64,000 nt of DNA, taken from assembly GCF_014222285.1 (NCBI RefSeq), contig NZ_JACKZS010000005.1, forward strand, positions 31,944 through 95,943, read 5' to 3'. Both the position numbers and the translations under genes were made by a program. This DNA is from Nostoc sp. UCD121 (lineage in GTDB: Bacteria > Cyanobacteriota > Cyanobacteriia > Cyanobacteriales > Nostocaceae). This document shows, piece after piece, positions 39,205-49,767 of the stretch. Numbering within the stretch: position 1 is the stretch's first letter; the number at the start of each line of letters is the position of its first letter. Under the pieces are notes generated by a model that was not told the DNA's origin, ran no database searches, and worked only from the letters and a program-made list of their open reading frames with translations.

Positions 39205-40621
39205 TGGGATTTTGGAGGAATTCTGTGGCTATTTGCTGTAACTGTTGACGGTTAATTTTACCTTGGGAGTTGCGGGGTAAGTTTTGCTGGGGAATCCAAT
39301 ATTTAGGGATTTTAAATTTACTGAGTTTGTCTTTGAGTAGGGTTTGGATTTTTAAGGCAGAGATATCTGATTTTTTGGGAATGTAAATTGCTGTTAAGGC
39401 TTGTCCCCAGTGTTTATCTGGAATGCCAATGACACAAATATCGGCAACCATTTGAGTTGATTGTATAGCTGATTCAATCTCTGCTGGGTAAATATTTTCG
39501 CCACCTGTAATAATTTTGTCGCTGTTACGCCCGACGATATTTAAATGTCCTTGTTCGTCTAAAAACCCTAAATCATCTACTTGGAAATCAGTTTGATTTT
39601 CTTTAGTTATAGGATAGTAACCAAGGGCTAAAGATTGAGCATAAATGGTGATATTTCCGATTTGATTAGAATTTAAAATATCGCCTTGCTGATTGCGAAT
39701 AGTTACTTTTGCATGGGGAAGAATTTGACCACTGCTAATTTTACCGCCGAGAAAATCATCTGGTTTGAGGGTGGCAATTTGAGAGGCGGTTTCTGTCATG
39801 CCATAGGTAGGTGATAACCGGATGTGGTGAAATCTGGCTTTTTCTAGTACTTCGTTCCACGCTGGCGCACCTCCCAAAAGTACTGTATTAAATTGGGATA
39901 GCCATTCAGTTAATTCTGGATTTTGCAAAAGGCGTTGTAACTGTGTTGGTACTAAAGATATGAAAAATTCTGATTGTTTAATATTTAATATTTGATCCGA
40001 TTCTACAGCTTTAAATGGTTGAATAGCTAGTTTACCTGCGGTGGTGAAAGAACGCATAAATTGCATTAAACCGCTAACATGATATAGCGGTAACACACAA
40101 AATGAATTGACTTGCTTGATTTGAAAATATTCTGTAAATCCTTGTACTGATGAGATGAGAGTTTCCCAAGTGTGAATAGCAAATTTAATTTGTCCCGATG
40201 AACCACCTGTGGCAATCATAATGCTATTGGGAATTGGGCATTGGGTATTATTATGCTCATTCCCCATTCCCCATACTTCGACTGCGCTCAGTACAAGTTC
40301 CCCATTCCCCATTCCCAAAATAATATCTGGCTGTACTAAATCAAAGACTTGTTGCCATTCTTGTGTTCCCCAATCGGGGTTACAAAGAAAAACTGGACAA
40401 TTAGCTGCACAAGCAGCAATAAAGCTTGCTAAAAATCGTAATGGTTCGCGTTCAGCTAAGATTATTTTTGGTGGTGTTCCACATTCTGATAGTTGTGTTA
40501 GTTCTAAATATAATTCTTGAGCTATTTGATTAAATTTACGGCTGTCATAACCGATAAGCCAATCATTCTGAGCTAGGTTATTAAGATAGTCTAAAGGTCG
40601 TTCCATAAACTTTGAAACCAC
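39197..40621 (-). CDS. menE: 2-succinylbenzoate-CoA ligase, with repeat-derived insert
   Basis: Activates o-succinylbenzoate with ATP and CoA in phylloquinone synthesis. 474 residues of the ANL adenylating family: phosphate loop [15 protein letters not shown] (about 133-147), [29 protein letters not shown] and the C-terminal lysine region [13 protein letters not shown]. Residues about 99-131 ([21 protein letters not shown] then [11 protein letters not shown]) are encoded by GGGAATGGGGAATG repeats and are probably an acquired insert. Its start overlaps the end of menC by 31 bases. Confidence 0.93.
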   Translation of the reverse strand: MVSKFMERPLDYLNNLAQNDWLIGYDSRKFNQIAQELYLELTQLSECGTPPKIILAEREPLRFLASFIAACAANCPVFLCNPDWGTQEWQQVFDLVQPDIILGMGNGELVLSAVEVWGMGNEHNNTQCPIPNSIMIATGGSSGQIKFAIHTWETLISSVQGFTEYFQIKQVNSFCVLPLYHVSGLMQFMRSFTTAGKLAIQPFKAVESDQILNIKQSEFFISLVPTQLQRLLQNPELTEWLSQFNTVLLGGAPAWNEVLEKARFHHIRLSPTYGMTETASQIATLKPDDFLGGKISSGQILPHAKVTIRNQQGDILNSNQIGNITIYAQSLALGYYPITKENQTDFQVDDLGFLDEQGHLNIVGRNSDKIITGGENIYPAEIESAIQSTQMVADICVIGIPDKHWGQALTAIYIPKKSDISALKIQTLLKDKLSKFKIPKYWIPQQNLPRNSQGKINRQQLQQIATEFLQNPIT

Positions 40622-41574
40622 GTTTCTTCTTGTTCAAAAAAATGGTCGATGCCAAAACCAATTGCCCTGTTGTTTTGGGATAATTCGGCTGCTAGTTGGA
40701 GTGCTGCAAGTCTAGCGATCGCAGTTTCAAATACTGATGAAAATACAGTATCAATTTGATGTTGGTAGCAAAACTTTCTCAGACGAGATGGCGATCCAAC
40801 TATCCCAGGCTTGACGACAAAAATCCCTCGCCAACCTTGTTTATGACAAGCAGCAAGTTGCCTAAGTGTGGCGACAGATTCATCTAAAGCGATCGCAGTT
40901 TCATAACTCGTACTCAATTCCAACATCCCCTGAAATTGCTCAACGGGTAGCGGTTGTTCGATAAATTCAATTTCTATGGGTACTTCTGGATTTGCCTTGA
41001 GATTGTCGCAAGTCCGCAGCCATAAGTTAGCTTCTTCATAGCTGAGTCCAGCGTTCGCATCTAATCGCAGTTTGGTAGAGGCTGGTAAAGTGTGTATGAG
41101 TGATTCAAAAATTTTTAGTTCATCAGCGATCGCATCCACACCAATTTTCCATTTAAACGTGCGATATCCCTGCTGCCACAAGCTTTCCCATTGATTCAAA
41201 GCCGCTTCCCCTGCTGGTAATAAGGCACTGTACAAGAGTGAAGAGTTAGGAGTCATAAAATTATCTCCCCCACTCCCCCACTCCCACGCTGACTCAAAGC
41301 CGAATTGGCAAGCAGGTAACTCATCTGGGATGGAGAAAATTATCTCGTCTGTGATTTCTCCTGGGAGTTGGCGACAAAAATCTAAGGCTTGTTCTAGGGT
41401 TTCGGAACCAAACCAGTTAATAGGGGCAATTTCTCCCCAACCGAGTTTACCTGATTCATCGGTGAGACGGAGAATAATACCTTCACGAATATCCCACTTA
41501 CCATGATTAGTGGTAAGCGATCGCAAAAATCTTCGCTGATATGGACGAAATTCAAATCTGTAGTCATTAGTCAT
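40591..41574 (-). CDS. menC: o-Succinylbenzoate synthase, with repeat-derived insert
   Basis: Enolase-superfamily dehydratase giving o-succinylbenzoate. 327 residues. Catalytic lysines sit in TFKWKIG and FVVKPGIVG; metal ligands are D in LRLDANAG, E in EFIEQPLP and D in IALDES. A stretch near residues 94-110 (EWGSGGDNFMTPNSSLLYS) comes from CCCCCACTCCCCCACTCCC repeat DNA. Second of the menA-menC-menE minus-strand run. Confidence 0.93.
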   Translation of the reverse strand: MTNDYRFEFRPYQRRFLRSLTTNHGKWDIREGIILRLTDESGKLGWGEIAPINWFGSETLEQALDFCRQLPGEITDEIIFSIPDELPACQFGFESAWEWGSGGDNFMTPNSSLLYSALLPAGEAALNQWESLWQQGYRTFKWKIGVDAIADELKIFESLIHTLPASTKLRLDANAGLSYEEANLWLRTCDNLKANPEVPIEIEFIEQPLPVEQFQGMLELSTSYETAIALDESVATLRQLAACHKQGWRGIFVVKPGIVGSPSRLRKFCYQHQIDTVFSSVFETAIARLAALQLAAELSQNNRAIGFGIDHFFEQEETWFQSLWNDL

Positions 41575-41625
41575 TAGTCATTAGTTATTTTCCCTTTGTT
41601 TCAATGCCCAATGCCCCATGCCCAA

Positions 41626-42522
41626 CTAAAGAATAAATCCCAAGCCGAACAGCAAGCAAGCCCAGAAATGCACGGCTACGGCGATGAATTTACAGTTACT
41701 AACTTTGTCCGGCTGGTTGTGATTTTCTTGGACATGGCGGCATAATTTGAAGGCAAAAGGTAAACTCACCCAACTCAGCAATGTCCAAGCTGGAGAAATT
41801 CCCAATAGCACAAATAGCAAGGTGAGGGGATAAATGCTAGCAGTAAACCAAGCAAGCAGTTGGGCCCCTTTTTGGGTTCCCAGACGGACAATAGGCGATC
41901 GCTTACCTGCGGCTATGTCATCTTTAACTTGGTGAAAATGTGAGCAAAACAAAATTAAGGTTGTGGCAATCCCGACAATCGCTGAGACTGCTAAACTTGT
42001 CATTGACCAAGTTTGAGTTTGGCTGTAATAGGCTGCCTCCACTGCTAAAGGGCCAAAGGCAAAAAAGCACAGAATCTCGCCTAAACCCTGATATCCTAAG
42101 CGAAAGGGAGGCCCTTGGTACATATATCCCAAACCACAGCATAGTAGAATGATAGCGATGACAGTTAGGTCTTGTTGCCAAAAGGCGATCGCTAGTATGC
42201 CCAGCAACCCCAAACCTAAACACAAATTTCCTATCCAAAATATTAATGGCTTATTGCTAGTTAAATTCACCAAAGAATGGTGCTTATTTTGATCGATACC
42301 TGTTTCGGAATCAAAGACATCATTACTGATATTTTCCCAGGCAAGAATTAAAATTGCCGCAGCTACAAAAGTAGAAAATACTGCACCATTAAACATTTTA
42401 GTTTCGGCATAAGCGACTGCTGTTCCTACCCAAATGGGCATAATGGCAACGCTGTACATTGGCGGTTTAATCGCTGCCATCCATAACTTAGTGTTGGGAT
42501 ATAAAATTTGCTTGGTAGTCAT
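41626..42522 (-). CDS. menA: 2-carboxy-1,4-naphthoquinone phytyltransferase
   Basis: Integral membrane UbiA-family prenyltransferase that attaches the phytyl chain in phylloquinone synthesis. 298 residues with about eight transmembrane helices. The first Asp-rich motif is NDVFDSETGID (about 66-76) and the second is QVKDDIAAGKR. Start MTTKQILYPNTKLWMAAIKPP. First gene of the minus-strand men run, divergent from menF. Confidence 0.93.
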   Translation of the reverse strand: MTTKQILYPNTKLWMAAIKPPMYSVAIMPIWVGTAVAYAETKMFNGAVFSTFVAAAILILAWENISNDVFDSETGIDQNKHHSLVNLTSNKPLIFWIGNLCLGLGLLGILAIAFWQQDLTVIAIILLCCGLGYMYQGPPFRLGYQGLGEILCFFAFGPLAVEAAYYSQTQTWSMTSLAVSAIVGIATTLILFCSHFHQVKDDIAAGKRSPIVRLGTQKGAQLLAWFTASIYPLTLLFVLLGISPAWTLLSWVSLPFAFKLCRHVQENHNQPDKVSNCKFIAVAVHFWACLLFGLGFIL

Positions 42523-42828
42523 CAGTTGTGATTAATTAAATTACCGGAATATTACTCACACTTTAGATTTTATGATTTAAAGAGACGCTAGACATGGGTG
42601 ATATAGAAACAACTGCTACTTTTACTATGGCTTGTTAACCTTGTGTTGTTAACACTCACCCTCACGTTGCAGTCTTAGGCTGAAACTGTCTTATCATGGT
42701 CTAGGAACACCATGAACAAAGCAAATCCTACGCTGGTGAAATGGCAACTTAATATGTTACCTGTAAAAATACGACCACGATTAATTACACTTTAGGAAGT
42801 TAACTTAAAAAAAATTTACTATAGATCC
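42523..42828. other. Divergent menA/menF promoter region
   Basis: 306 bases, no gene seen. It must drive both menA (minus) and menF (plus), so the phylloquinone genes on the two strands may share control here. Confidence 0.5.
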
Positions 42829-44244
42829 ATGACAGTTTCACCATGTCGTAGCAACTTGTTTGTAGAGCGCAAAGATTTATATCAATTTTTGCTATCAGTC
42901 CAAGAAAAGTGCCTCCAAAATAATGGCAAGCAAATTGTCAGTATCTCTCAAGAGATCGATTTAGTTGATCCTCTACTTGTATTGGATCAACTTACACAAG
43001 CAAATGAAATAAATTTTTACTTTGAGGACAGAGCTAAAGGGGAAGCGATCGCAGCAATTGATTCTGTAGCAAAATTACAGATTGATGGTGCAGATCGTTT
43101 TACTCAAGCGGAATATTTTATCAAATCTTGTCTAAAAAATATAATTAATTTTGGTAACGCCAATCAACCTTTTTTTGGGCCTCACTTTTTTTCTTATTTC
43201 AGCTTTTTTGATAAAAATGCCCAGGTAGATTATCCATTTCCATCTGCTACCATTTTTCTTCCACATTGGCAAGTAGCTGTGAAAAACCAGCGTTGTATAT
43301 TAGTAACAAATATAATTATTAATGAAAATGCAAATATTCCAAGGTTGTTGGAGAATCTGCAAAATAAAATTGAATTTATCCAATCCTTAGAATATTACTC
43401 TGCTAATATTGATTGCTTCCCAGCAACCTTATATAAAAAATCTGTCACGAATGCTACTCAATTTAAACGTTCAGTAGTATCTGCTTTAGAAAAAATTCGG
43501 TCTAGTCATTTAAGCAAAATTGTATTAGCAGATATATTAGATGTAAAGTCAAGCAACCAATTTAGCCTAGTTAAATCATTAAATAACCTTAGACAAAATC
43601 ATCCCAATTGTTATATTTTTTCTACAAGCAATGGTAAAGGTCAAAATTTTATTGGTGCAAGTCCAGAAAGATTAATTAGTATTAATAATCAACAGTTAAT
43701 TACAGATGCTTTAGCTGGTTCTGCACCACGAGGTAAAACCCCTGCTGAAGATGCAGCTAATGCCAATCGCTTACTAAATAGTGAAAAAGAAAAGCACGAA
43801 CATTCGCTAGTACTTGATTTTATTACACAACGCCTACGCCAATTAGGGTTGTCACCACAAATATTAGCACCACGGCTACGACAATTATCGAACATCCAGC
43901 ATTTATGGACACCAATCAGTGCTGTAGTTCCAGAGAACATCCATCCATTCAGGATTGTCGGACAATTGCATCCTACGCCAGCCGTTGCGGGTGCATCACA
44001 AGATGTAGCTTGTGCCGAAATTCGTCGTTATGAAAGCTTCGAAAGGGGTTTGTATGCTGCGCCTTTGGGTTGGATAGATTCTGAGGGAAACTGCGAGTTT
44101 ATTGTGGGAATTCGTTCGGCATTGATTGATGGTGATCGCGCGAGATTGTATGCTGGTGCGGGTATTGTTGCGGGATCTGATCCTGACAAAGAGTTTGCAG
44201 AGGTGCAGCTTAAACTTCAGGCATTACTGAAAGCGTTAGTTTAA
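42829..44244 (+). CDS. menF: Isochorismate synthase
   Basis: Converts chorismate to isochorismate, entry to phylloquinone synthesis. 471 residues. The chorismate-binding C-terminal domain shows IGASPERLI, ALAGSAPRGKTPAEDA, the Mg-binding EKEKHEHSLVLDFI region, HPTPAVAGASQDVA and the terminal RLYAGAGIVAGSDPDKEF. The N-terminal half is divergent, as in other cyanobacteria. Start ATG 42829 with upstream AGGAAG. A methyltransferase follows after 137 bases. Confidence 0.93.
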   Translation: MTVSPCRSNLFVERKDLYQFLLSVQEKCLQNNGKQIVSISQEIDLVDPLLVLDQLTQANEINFYFEDRAKGEAIAAIDSVAKLQIDGADRFTQAEYFIKSCLKNIINFGNANQPFFGPHFFSYFSFFDKNAQVDYPFPSATIFLPHWQVAVKNQRCILVTNIIINENANIPRLLENLQNKIEFIQSLEYYSANIDCFPATLYKKSVTNATQFKRSVVSALEKIRSSHLSKIVLADILDVKSSNQFSLVKSLNNLRQNHPNCYIFSTSNGKGQNFIGASPERLISINNQQLITDALAGSAPRGKTPAEDAANANRLLNSEKEKHEHSLVLDFITQRLRQLGLSPQILAPRLRQLSNIQHLWTPISAVVPENIHPFRIVGQLHPTPAVAGASQDVACAEIRRYESFERGLYAAPLGWIDSEGNCEFIVGIRSALIDGDRARLYAGAGIVAGSDPDKEFAEVQLKLQALLKALV

Positions 44245-44381
44245 AGTTAAGGTTTTTCAGTTGTTGACCTAGAAATTGCTATGAGCAAAAGTCTACTAGA
44301 GAGCAACTTAGTGGATAATATGAAAATATTGTGGTTTTTTACGGAACCCTATCAACTATAAATGCTAAGGAAATAAGTAAT

Positions 44382-45128
44382 ATGTTAGATATAAAGCTTT
44401 CTAAAAGTAGCGAAGAAGAACTTTTCCCGCCTCAAGAGTTTTTTAACGAGCAGTGGAAACTTTACCAAAAAATACTCGATAACAATTACATGGGACACCG
44501 TGAAATTTACTCTACACTGCGCGAGTTGCTGCTTGGACACTTCCAACAACCCTTTAAGATGCTTGATTTGGGATGCGGCGATGCTAGCTTTACTTCCCAA
44601 GCTTTGTTAAATAGCATGATTACTTCCTACCAAGGGATAGACTTATCTATACCTGCGCTAGAGATTGCTAAGGATAACATGGCAAAGATTCAATGCGACA
44701 CAACCTTTACCCAAGGAAATATTTCCCAATTTGTTCCTGAATTAATGTCAAGTCAGCAAAATAGCTTCGATGTCATTTTAAGCTCTTTTGTTCTCCATCA
44801 TTTAAGCCTTGAAGAAAAAGACTCGATTATTGGTCAGCTTAAGCATCTCCTCACATCTAACGGTGTTTTTATTCTCATTGATGTTGTTCGTAAAGAAGAA
44901 GAAGATCGAGAAACATATCTTAGATGTTACTTAGATAATGTACAAAAGTATTGGTCTTTAATTACTCCCCAAGAGTATTTAATGTTGGCAAATCATATTT
45001 CTTCAAGTGATTTTCCTGAAACTCAGCAAACTCTTGATGAGATTTCGCAAAAATATAATTTTACTCGCTTTGATTGCCTGTATAACAATCCACTTGATGC
45101 TACACAATTGTTGTGCTTTTACCGATAA
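44382..45128 (+). CDS. Class I SAM-dependent methyltransferase
   Basis: 248 residues from ATG 44382, with AAGGAAATAAG upstream. A Rossmann-like fold: motif I LDLGCGDASFT (about 63-73), then IDLSIPALEIAKDN and FDVILSSFVLHHLSLEEK. The target is unknown. It lies downstream of menF but does not look like the known demethylphylloquinone methyltransferase (MenG/UbiE), so a quinone role is not supported. Ends at a terminator hairpin. Confidence 0.85.
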   Translation: MLDIKLSKSSEEELFPPQEFFNEQWKLYQKILDNNYMGHREIYSTLRELLLGHFQQPFKMLDLGCGDASFTSQALLNSMITSYQGIDLSIPALEIAKDNMAKIQCDTTFTQGNISQFVPELMSSQQNSFDVILSSFVLHHLSLEEKDSIIGQLKHLLTSNGVFILIDVVRKEEEDRETYLRCYLDNVQKYWSLITPQEYLMLANHISSSDFPETQQTLDEISQKYNFTRFDCLYNNPLDATQLLCFYR

Positions 45129-45159
45129 TCATAAAAAATTAGTGGAATTATTTATATAT

Positions 45160-45190
45160 AAAGCCTCTTTCTTTACAGAAAGGAGGCTTT
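45160..45190 (+). terminator. Intrinsic terminator after the methyltransferase
   Basis: AAAGCCTC (45160-45167) pairs with GAGGCTTT (45183-45190), with TTTC/GAAA extending the stem and one bulged base. Confidence 0.75.
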
Positions 45191-45262
45191 AATCGTACTT
45201 CAAACTCGCCAAATTCAATTCAAAATGATTTGTTTTTGCACTATTGCAGAGTTAAAATTCAT

Positions 45263-46567
45263 CTAAAAATCCTGATGAGTAAAAGCTTTAGCATTAGCCC
45301 CGGTGTAAGTAGCGACAATATGTCCATCGCCAACCATTTGATATTTATATGTCACTAATCCTTCTAAACCAACGGGGCCGCGGGGAGGCATTTGTTGCGT
45401 ACTAATCCCTACTTCTGCACCGAAACCATAGCGGAAGCCATCAGCAAATCGGGTAGAACAATTGTGGAATATATTAGCTGAATTTACTAGTCCAAAGAAA
45501 GTTTCCACAGACGCTGAATCTTCAGAGATAATCGCGTCGGTATGACGAGAACCATATTCGTTAATATGTGCGATCGCATCTTCTATAGAGTCTACAATCT
45601 TTATCGACAAAATAAAATCGCTGTATTCTGTTTCCCAGTCTATTTCTGTTGCAGTTACAATGCTAGGCAAAATTTCCAAAGTACGTTTATCACCTCTTAA
45701 TTCCACATGGCGTTCTTGCAAAGCCTCGGCAACCTTTGGTAAAAATTCTGTAGCAATTGATTGGTGAACTAGCAAAGTTTCAATGGCATTACAAACAGCA
45801 GGATATTGCGCTTTAGCATCGACGGTAATTGAAACTGCTTTAGAAATATCAGCAGCTTTATCTATATAAAGATGACAAATCCCATCGGCGTGACCTAGTA
45901 CCGGAATACGCGTATTTTCCTGCACAAACTGTACAAAAGAATTAGAACCTCTAGGAATAATTAAATCCACATATTTATCTAATTTCAAAAGTTCTAAAGT
46001 TTCTTCTCTAGTTGTTAGCAACTGTACCGCATCTGGGTTAACAGCAGTTTGCGATAATCCTTGTTTAATTGCTTTGACTATTGCTTCACAAGAACGCACC
46101 GCTTCTTTTCCACATTTGAGAATCACACCATTTCCCGATTTGATCGCTAAGGAAGCAATTTGAATCGCCGCCTCTGGACGCGCTTCAAAAATAATCCCCA
46201 AAACACCTAAAGGACAAGTAATTCGTTTGAGGATTAAGCCAGTGTCAAGTTCGCGGTGAATCTGCACTTTACCAACTGGATCGTCTAGCTTACCGACATC
46301 TTGTACCCCAGCGATCGCATCTCTTAATTTATGTTCATCCAACTGCAAGCGTTTATAAAGCGGTTTGGGAATCCCTTCAGCATTAGCAGCTTCACAATCA
46401 GCAACATTTGCTTGTAAAATTTCATCTCTAGCTGATTCTAAAGCTTGCGCGATCGCAATAATTGCTTGATTTTTTGCCTCAGTGGAGAGAATCGCCAGTT
46501 TACTTGCAGCTTTGCGGGTTTTTTGGGCGATCGTAATTAGGGGAGAACCAATATCAAAAATAGTCAT
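45263..46567 (-). CDS. proA: Gamma-glutamyl phosphate reductase
   Basis: Reduces glutamyl-5-phosphate to glutamate semialdehyde for proline. 434 residues of the ALDH superfamily with the family signature [17 protein letters not shown] near the end and the nucleotide segment [26 protein letters not shown]. The catalytic cysteine is in [15 protein letters not shown]. Length slightly over E. coli ProA. No proB adjacent. Confidence 0.95.
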   Translation of the reverse strand: MTIFDIGSPLITIAQKTRKAASKLAILSTEAKNQAIIAIAQALESARDEILQANVADCEAANAEGIPKPLYKRLQLDEHKLRDAIAGVQDVGKLDDPVGKVQIHRELDTGLILKRITCPLGVLGIIFEARPEAAIQIASLAIKSGNGVILKCGKEAVRSCEAIVKAIKQGLSQTAVNPDAVQLLTTREETLELLKLDKYVDLIIPRGSNSFVQFVQENTRIPVLGHADGICHLYIDKAADISKAVSITVDAKAQYPAVCNAIETLLVHQSIATEFLPKVAEALQERHVELRGDKRTLEILPSIVTATEIDWETEYSDFILSIKIVDSIEDAIAHINEYGSRHTDAIISEDSASVETFFGLVNSANIFHNCSTRFADGFRYGFGAEVGISTQQMPPRGPVGLEGLVTYKYQMVGDGHIVATYTGANAKAFTHQDF

Positions 46568-46970
46568 AGCAAAAATCTTTACTTTTTCTTCATCTTATCA
46601 ATCTGAGTTGATCGTTGCTTATTGTCTTCCCCCAATCGGGTGAACCATCTGGGTAATCAATAATTACTCTGATCGGGTGAAGCAAAACCTGGTTCAAAAA
46701 ACTTATTCTGTGAATATGAAACACAGAGACGGCAGAAGTAACAACTTCGCGGTTATATAAATATCTTAAATATTATTACAGGCATTATTTTAAATCATTA
46801 AATATGATTTATGCGTACCGTAGGCTAGAGAGACATTTATGTTTCTCTGGTCTTTTACTTTTGCAGATAATTTATACTGCGGGCTATGCTTTCGCGTTTG
46901 TTACTTCAGCGATGTTTACAAATAGCTACGTCCATGAAATTGCTGATTAAACAACTTTCAGACTTGTGCG
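46568..46970. other. Intergenic region between proA and the hybrid kinase
   Basis: About 400 bases with no gene seen. Both flanking genes are on the minus strand, so it holds the proA promoter and the 3' end of the kinase transcript. Confidence 0.5.
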
Positions 46971-49256
46971 TTAAACTTCTTTGCTGCTTTTAACTAGGTT
47001 CGCCACTACTTTCACCAACTTATCTGGCTCGATTGGCTTAGATAGATGAACTTCAAATCCAGCCTCCAGAGCCAGGTTGCGTTCTTCATCTCTAGCAAAA
47101 GCCGTCAGTGCTACAGCCAGAATCTTCTCTCCACGAAAGGCTTCCTGCTCGCGAACTTGGCGAATCAGCGAATAACCATCCTCATCTGGCATTCCGATAT
47201 CACTGACTAAAACATTTGGTCTTAATCGGATTAGCGCTTCCAAAGCTTCACCTACTGAGCTAACCGATGTCACCTCTGCTCCTGACTCTTCAAGAACAAA
47301 AGCAATTAACTCACGAGTATCGGCACTATCATCTACAAGGAGGATTTGCAAGCCATCGAGCGCTAAGAGATTATTGACTTTTACGTGACTCTCTTTAATT
47401 AACTGATCTGATTGCGGTTTTATTAGAGGTAACAGGACTGTAAATGTCGCTCCCCGTCCTTCCCCTTCACTAACTGCATAAACTGTGCCAGAGTGTATTT
47501 CTACTAAGTGGCGTACAATTGCCAGCCCTAGCCCCAAACCACCGTCTACTCTTGTAGTTGTGCTATCAGCTTGACGGAAGCGCTCAAATATATAAGGTAG
47601 AAAGTCAGGACTAATTCCCTTACCTGTGTCAGAGACAGAAATCTGAGCATTTGAGTTTACCTGCTTCAGACAGATTTCTACTCGACCCCCGCTAGGTGTG
47701 AACTTGACGGCGTTAGAGAGCAAATTCCAGACTACTTGTTGGAGGCGTTCTGCATCACCCATAACCTCACCTACTAACGAGTCAAGCTTAGACTCAACTT
47801 GAATATCTTTAATCTCAGATGTGGGATATATAGCCTCAATCGCCGCGTTAATTACAATTACAAGGTCAACTTTACGGAGATTTAGGCGGATTTTACCTTG
47901 TACAATGCGTGAAATATCGAGGATATCATCAATCAGTTTGCTCTGAAGTTTTGCATTTCGCTCAATTGTCGCCAGCGCCTTAGAAGTAATTGCCTCATCC
48001 AATTTTCGATGACGGATTATTTGAACCCAACCCAGCATCGAGTTGAGAGGTGTACGGAGTTCGTGAGAGACAATTGCTAGAAATTCGTCCTTAATTCGGT
48101 TAGCTTCCTGAGCTTGCCAATAAAGCTGTGCATTTTCAATGGCGGACGCTGCGCGTTGAGCAAGTTCTTCAGCCATTGCTAGGTCTACAGTAGTGTAATA
48201 GCGCCCTGATTGTGTAGAAGCAAATACAATTGTCCCTAGCTTGTGTTGACGCACCTGTAATGGCACAACCATATAAGACTTAACTTGCAGTAAATTAAGG
48301 TATTCATCGTTCCATGCTTTTCTTTGTAATGAAGACTCAAGAATGTTTGTAACCAGTTCCGGCTTACCAGTCTGTAAAACCTTTGGTAGTCCATAATCTG
48401 CATCAATAAAAATTGGATAGCGTTGTCGGAGTTTTCGGACTAGTGCTTCTTTCTGTGAGTCAGATGCAGCAATGACTGGGTTATTGAAAGCTGCCGAATT
48501 ATTTTCAACGACATCCACAATGCACCAATCTGCGAGGGTAGGCACTGCTAATTGGGCGACGGTTGTTAGGGTATTGCGGTAGTCTAAGGAAGATGCTAGT
48601 ACACAGCTTGCTTCAGCCAAAAAATTAGAGCGCCTTTGTGCAGCTTCGGCTGCAATCCGAGCAGCTTGCTCACGGCAAAATAACTGCTCACGCTCCGACT
48701 CTAAACGCCTACGCTTGCTAATATCGCGCATTAACCAGCGCAGAGCAACTGGCTTACCCAACTGATTACGGACGGTAACTACTGTCAAGGCAACATCAAA
48801 ACAAACTTTTTCCCGTGGTTGCAAACACACTTCCCATTCTCCACCCCGGTCGAGATGCTGCAACTGAGTTAGGTAATAAAAAAAAGCTTGATGATCCGAC
48901 TGTCCGATAAAACTAAGCAACGGTTTCCGAATCAAAAATCGCTGGGAGATATTAAGTAAGATAGTAGCGGTCTGGTTAGCTTCAAGGATGGTGCCATAAG
49001 TATCAGTTACCAAGTAACCATCAGGCGCAAAATCAAATAATTCTTGGTAGCGCTGACGCTCATTCTCTACTGCAATTCGTGTTGCTTGTAGTTCCTCAGA
49101 GGCGATTCTCATCTCTTCTAAAGCAATTTGAAGTTCTGCAAAAGCTTCTGTTGTTAGCTCTTGTTGTGAATACCGCTCACTTGCAGTACTTTGCAATAAT
49201 TTCATCACCCGTGAGCGCAGTATTTCTATTTGCTGACTAAAATCGTCTACATTCAT
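46971..49256 (-). CDS. PAS-GAF hybrid sensor histidine kinase with receiver
   Basis: 761 residues from ATG 49256; an upstream frame to 49304 starts less plausibly. An N-terminal coiled-coil (about 1-75) leads to a PAS domain (YQELFDFAPDGYLVTDTYGTILEAN), then a GAF domain with CIVDVVENN and SYMVVPLQVRQHKLGTIVFAS. HisKA has H in IVSHELRTPLNSMLGW, HATPase has NLLSNAVKFTPSGG and DTGKGISPDFLPYIFERF, and a C-terminal receiver has Asp in VLVSDIGMPDEDG. Cytoplasmic; the signal is unknown. Single gene. Confidence 0.93.
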   Translation of the reverse strand: MNVDDFSQQIEILRSRVMKLLQSTASERYSQQELTTEAFAELQIALEEMRIASEELQATRIAVENERQRYQELFDFAPDGYLVTDTYGTILEANQTATILLNISQRFLIRKPLLSFIGQSDHQAFFYYLTQLQHLDRGGEWEVCLQPREKVCFDVALTVVTVRNQLGKPVALRWLMRDISKRRRLESEREQLFCREQAARIAAEAAQRRSNFLAEASCVLASSLDYRNTLTTVAQLAVPTLADWCIVDVVENNSAAFNNPVIAASDSQKEALVRKLRQRYPIFIDADYGLPKVLQTGKPELVTNILESSLQRKAWNDEYLNLLQVKSYMVVPLQVRQHKLGTIVFASTQSGRYYTTVDLAMAEELAQRAASAIENAQLYWQAQEANRIKDEFLAIVSHELRTPLNSMLGWVQIIRHRKLDEAITSKALATIERNAKLQSKLIDDILDISRIVQGKIRLNLRKVDLVIVINAAIEAIYPTSEIKDIQVESKLDSLVGEVMGDAERLQQVVWNLLSNAVKFTPSGGRVEICLKQVNSNAQISVSDTGKGISPDFLPYIFERFRQADSTTTRVDGGLGLGLAIVRHLVEIHSGTVYAVSEGEGRGATFTVLLPLIKPQSDQLIKESHVKVNNLLALDGLQILLVDDSADTRELIAFVLEESGAEVTSVSSVGEALEALIRLRPNVLVSDIGMPDEDGYSLIRQVREQEAFRGEKILAVALTAFARDEERNLALEAGFEVHLSKPIEPDKLVKVVANLVKSSKEV

Positions 49257-49542
49257 GTTGCTCACTTTGCTAAACCTAAAAAGCGCACATGAGAGAAAGA
49301 TCAAGCAAGTATGATTCCAACTGTACGCTCAAAGCGGAACTCAAAACTATTGCTCAAAAGATAGAGGTTTGTCTTGCCAAGGCAAGTTAGACCAAGTGAA
49401 TAAAACACTATGTAATGGTCTCAACCTCTAACTACTATGTTAAAATAACCAGCTAATAAACAAATCTACCTAGGGTGCTGTACAGCTAGAAACATAATAG
49501 GTAGATTAAAACAAATTTTTTTATAGCTTAAGGAAGGGCCTG

Positions 49543-49715
49543 GTGGTTACAGCAGTATCAGCACAACAGGTCAAAATTCGCCCAACCAAGTTGCTGATTA
49601 ACAATGAGTGGGTAAATAGTGTCAGCGATTTCTACGATCGTCACTGAGCTTGTCGAAGTGCGGGCTACGCCTACGCCGATTTGAAACAATCAACCCAACT
49701 ACAGGTAATATTTGA
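49543..49715 (+). pseudogene. Aldehyde dehydrogenase 5' remnant
   Basis: From GTG 49543 (AAGGAAGGG upstream) the frame reads VVTAVSAQQVKIRPTKLLIN, then NEWVNSVSDF, the usual start of an NAD-dependent ALDH. It breaks into a dispersed repeat (GAGCTTGTCGAAGTGCGGGCT at about 49647). The next conserved piece, RFETINPTTGNI, resumes at 49677 in another frame and stops at 49713-49715. Nothing of the catalytic domain remains. A decayed gene invaded by repeat DNA. Confidence 0.72.
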
Positions 49716-49767
49716 TCTGGGGTGGGCATCATAAATATGCTTTGCATACAACCCCAAGATAATTCTG

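Noticed and set aside
44382..45128. Calling the methyltransferase MenG/demethylphylloquinone methylase
   Set aside because: It is close to menF, but the sequence is not of the UbiE/MenG type I know; left as a generic methyltransferase.
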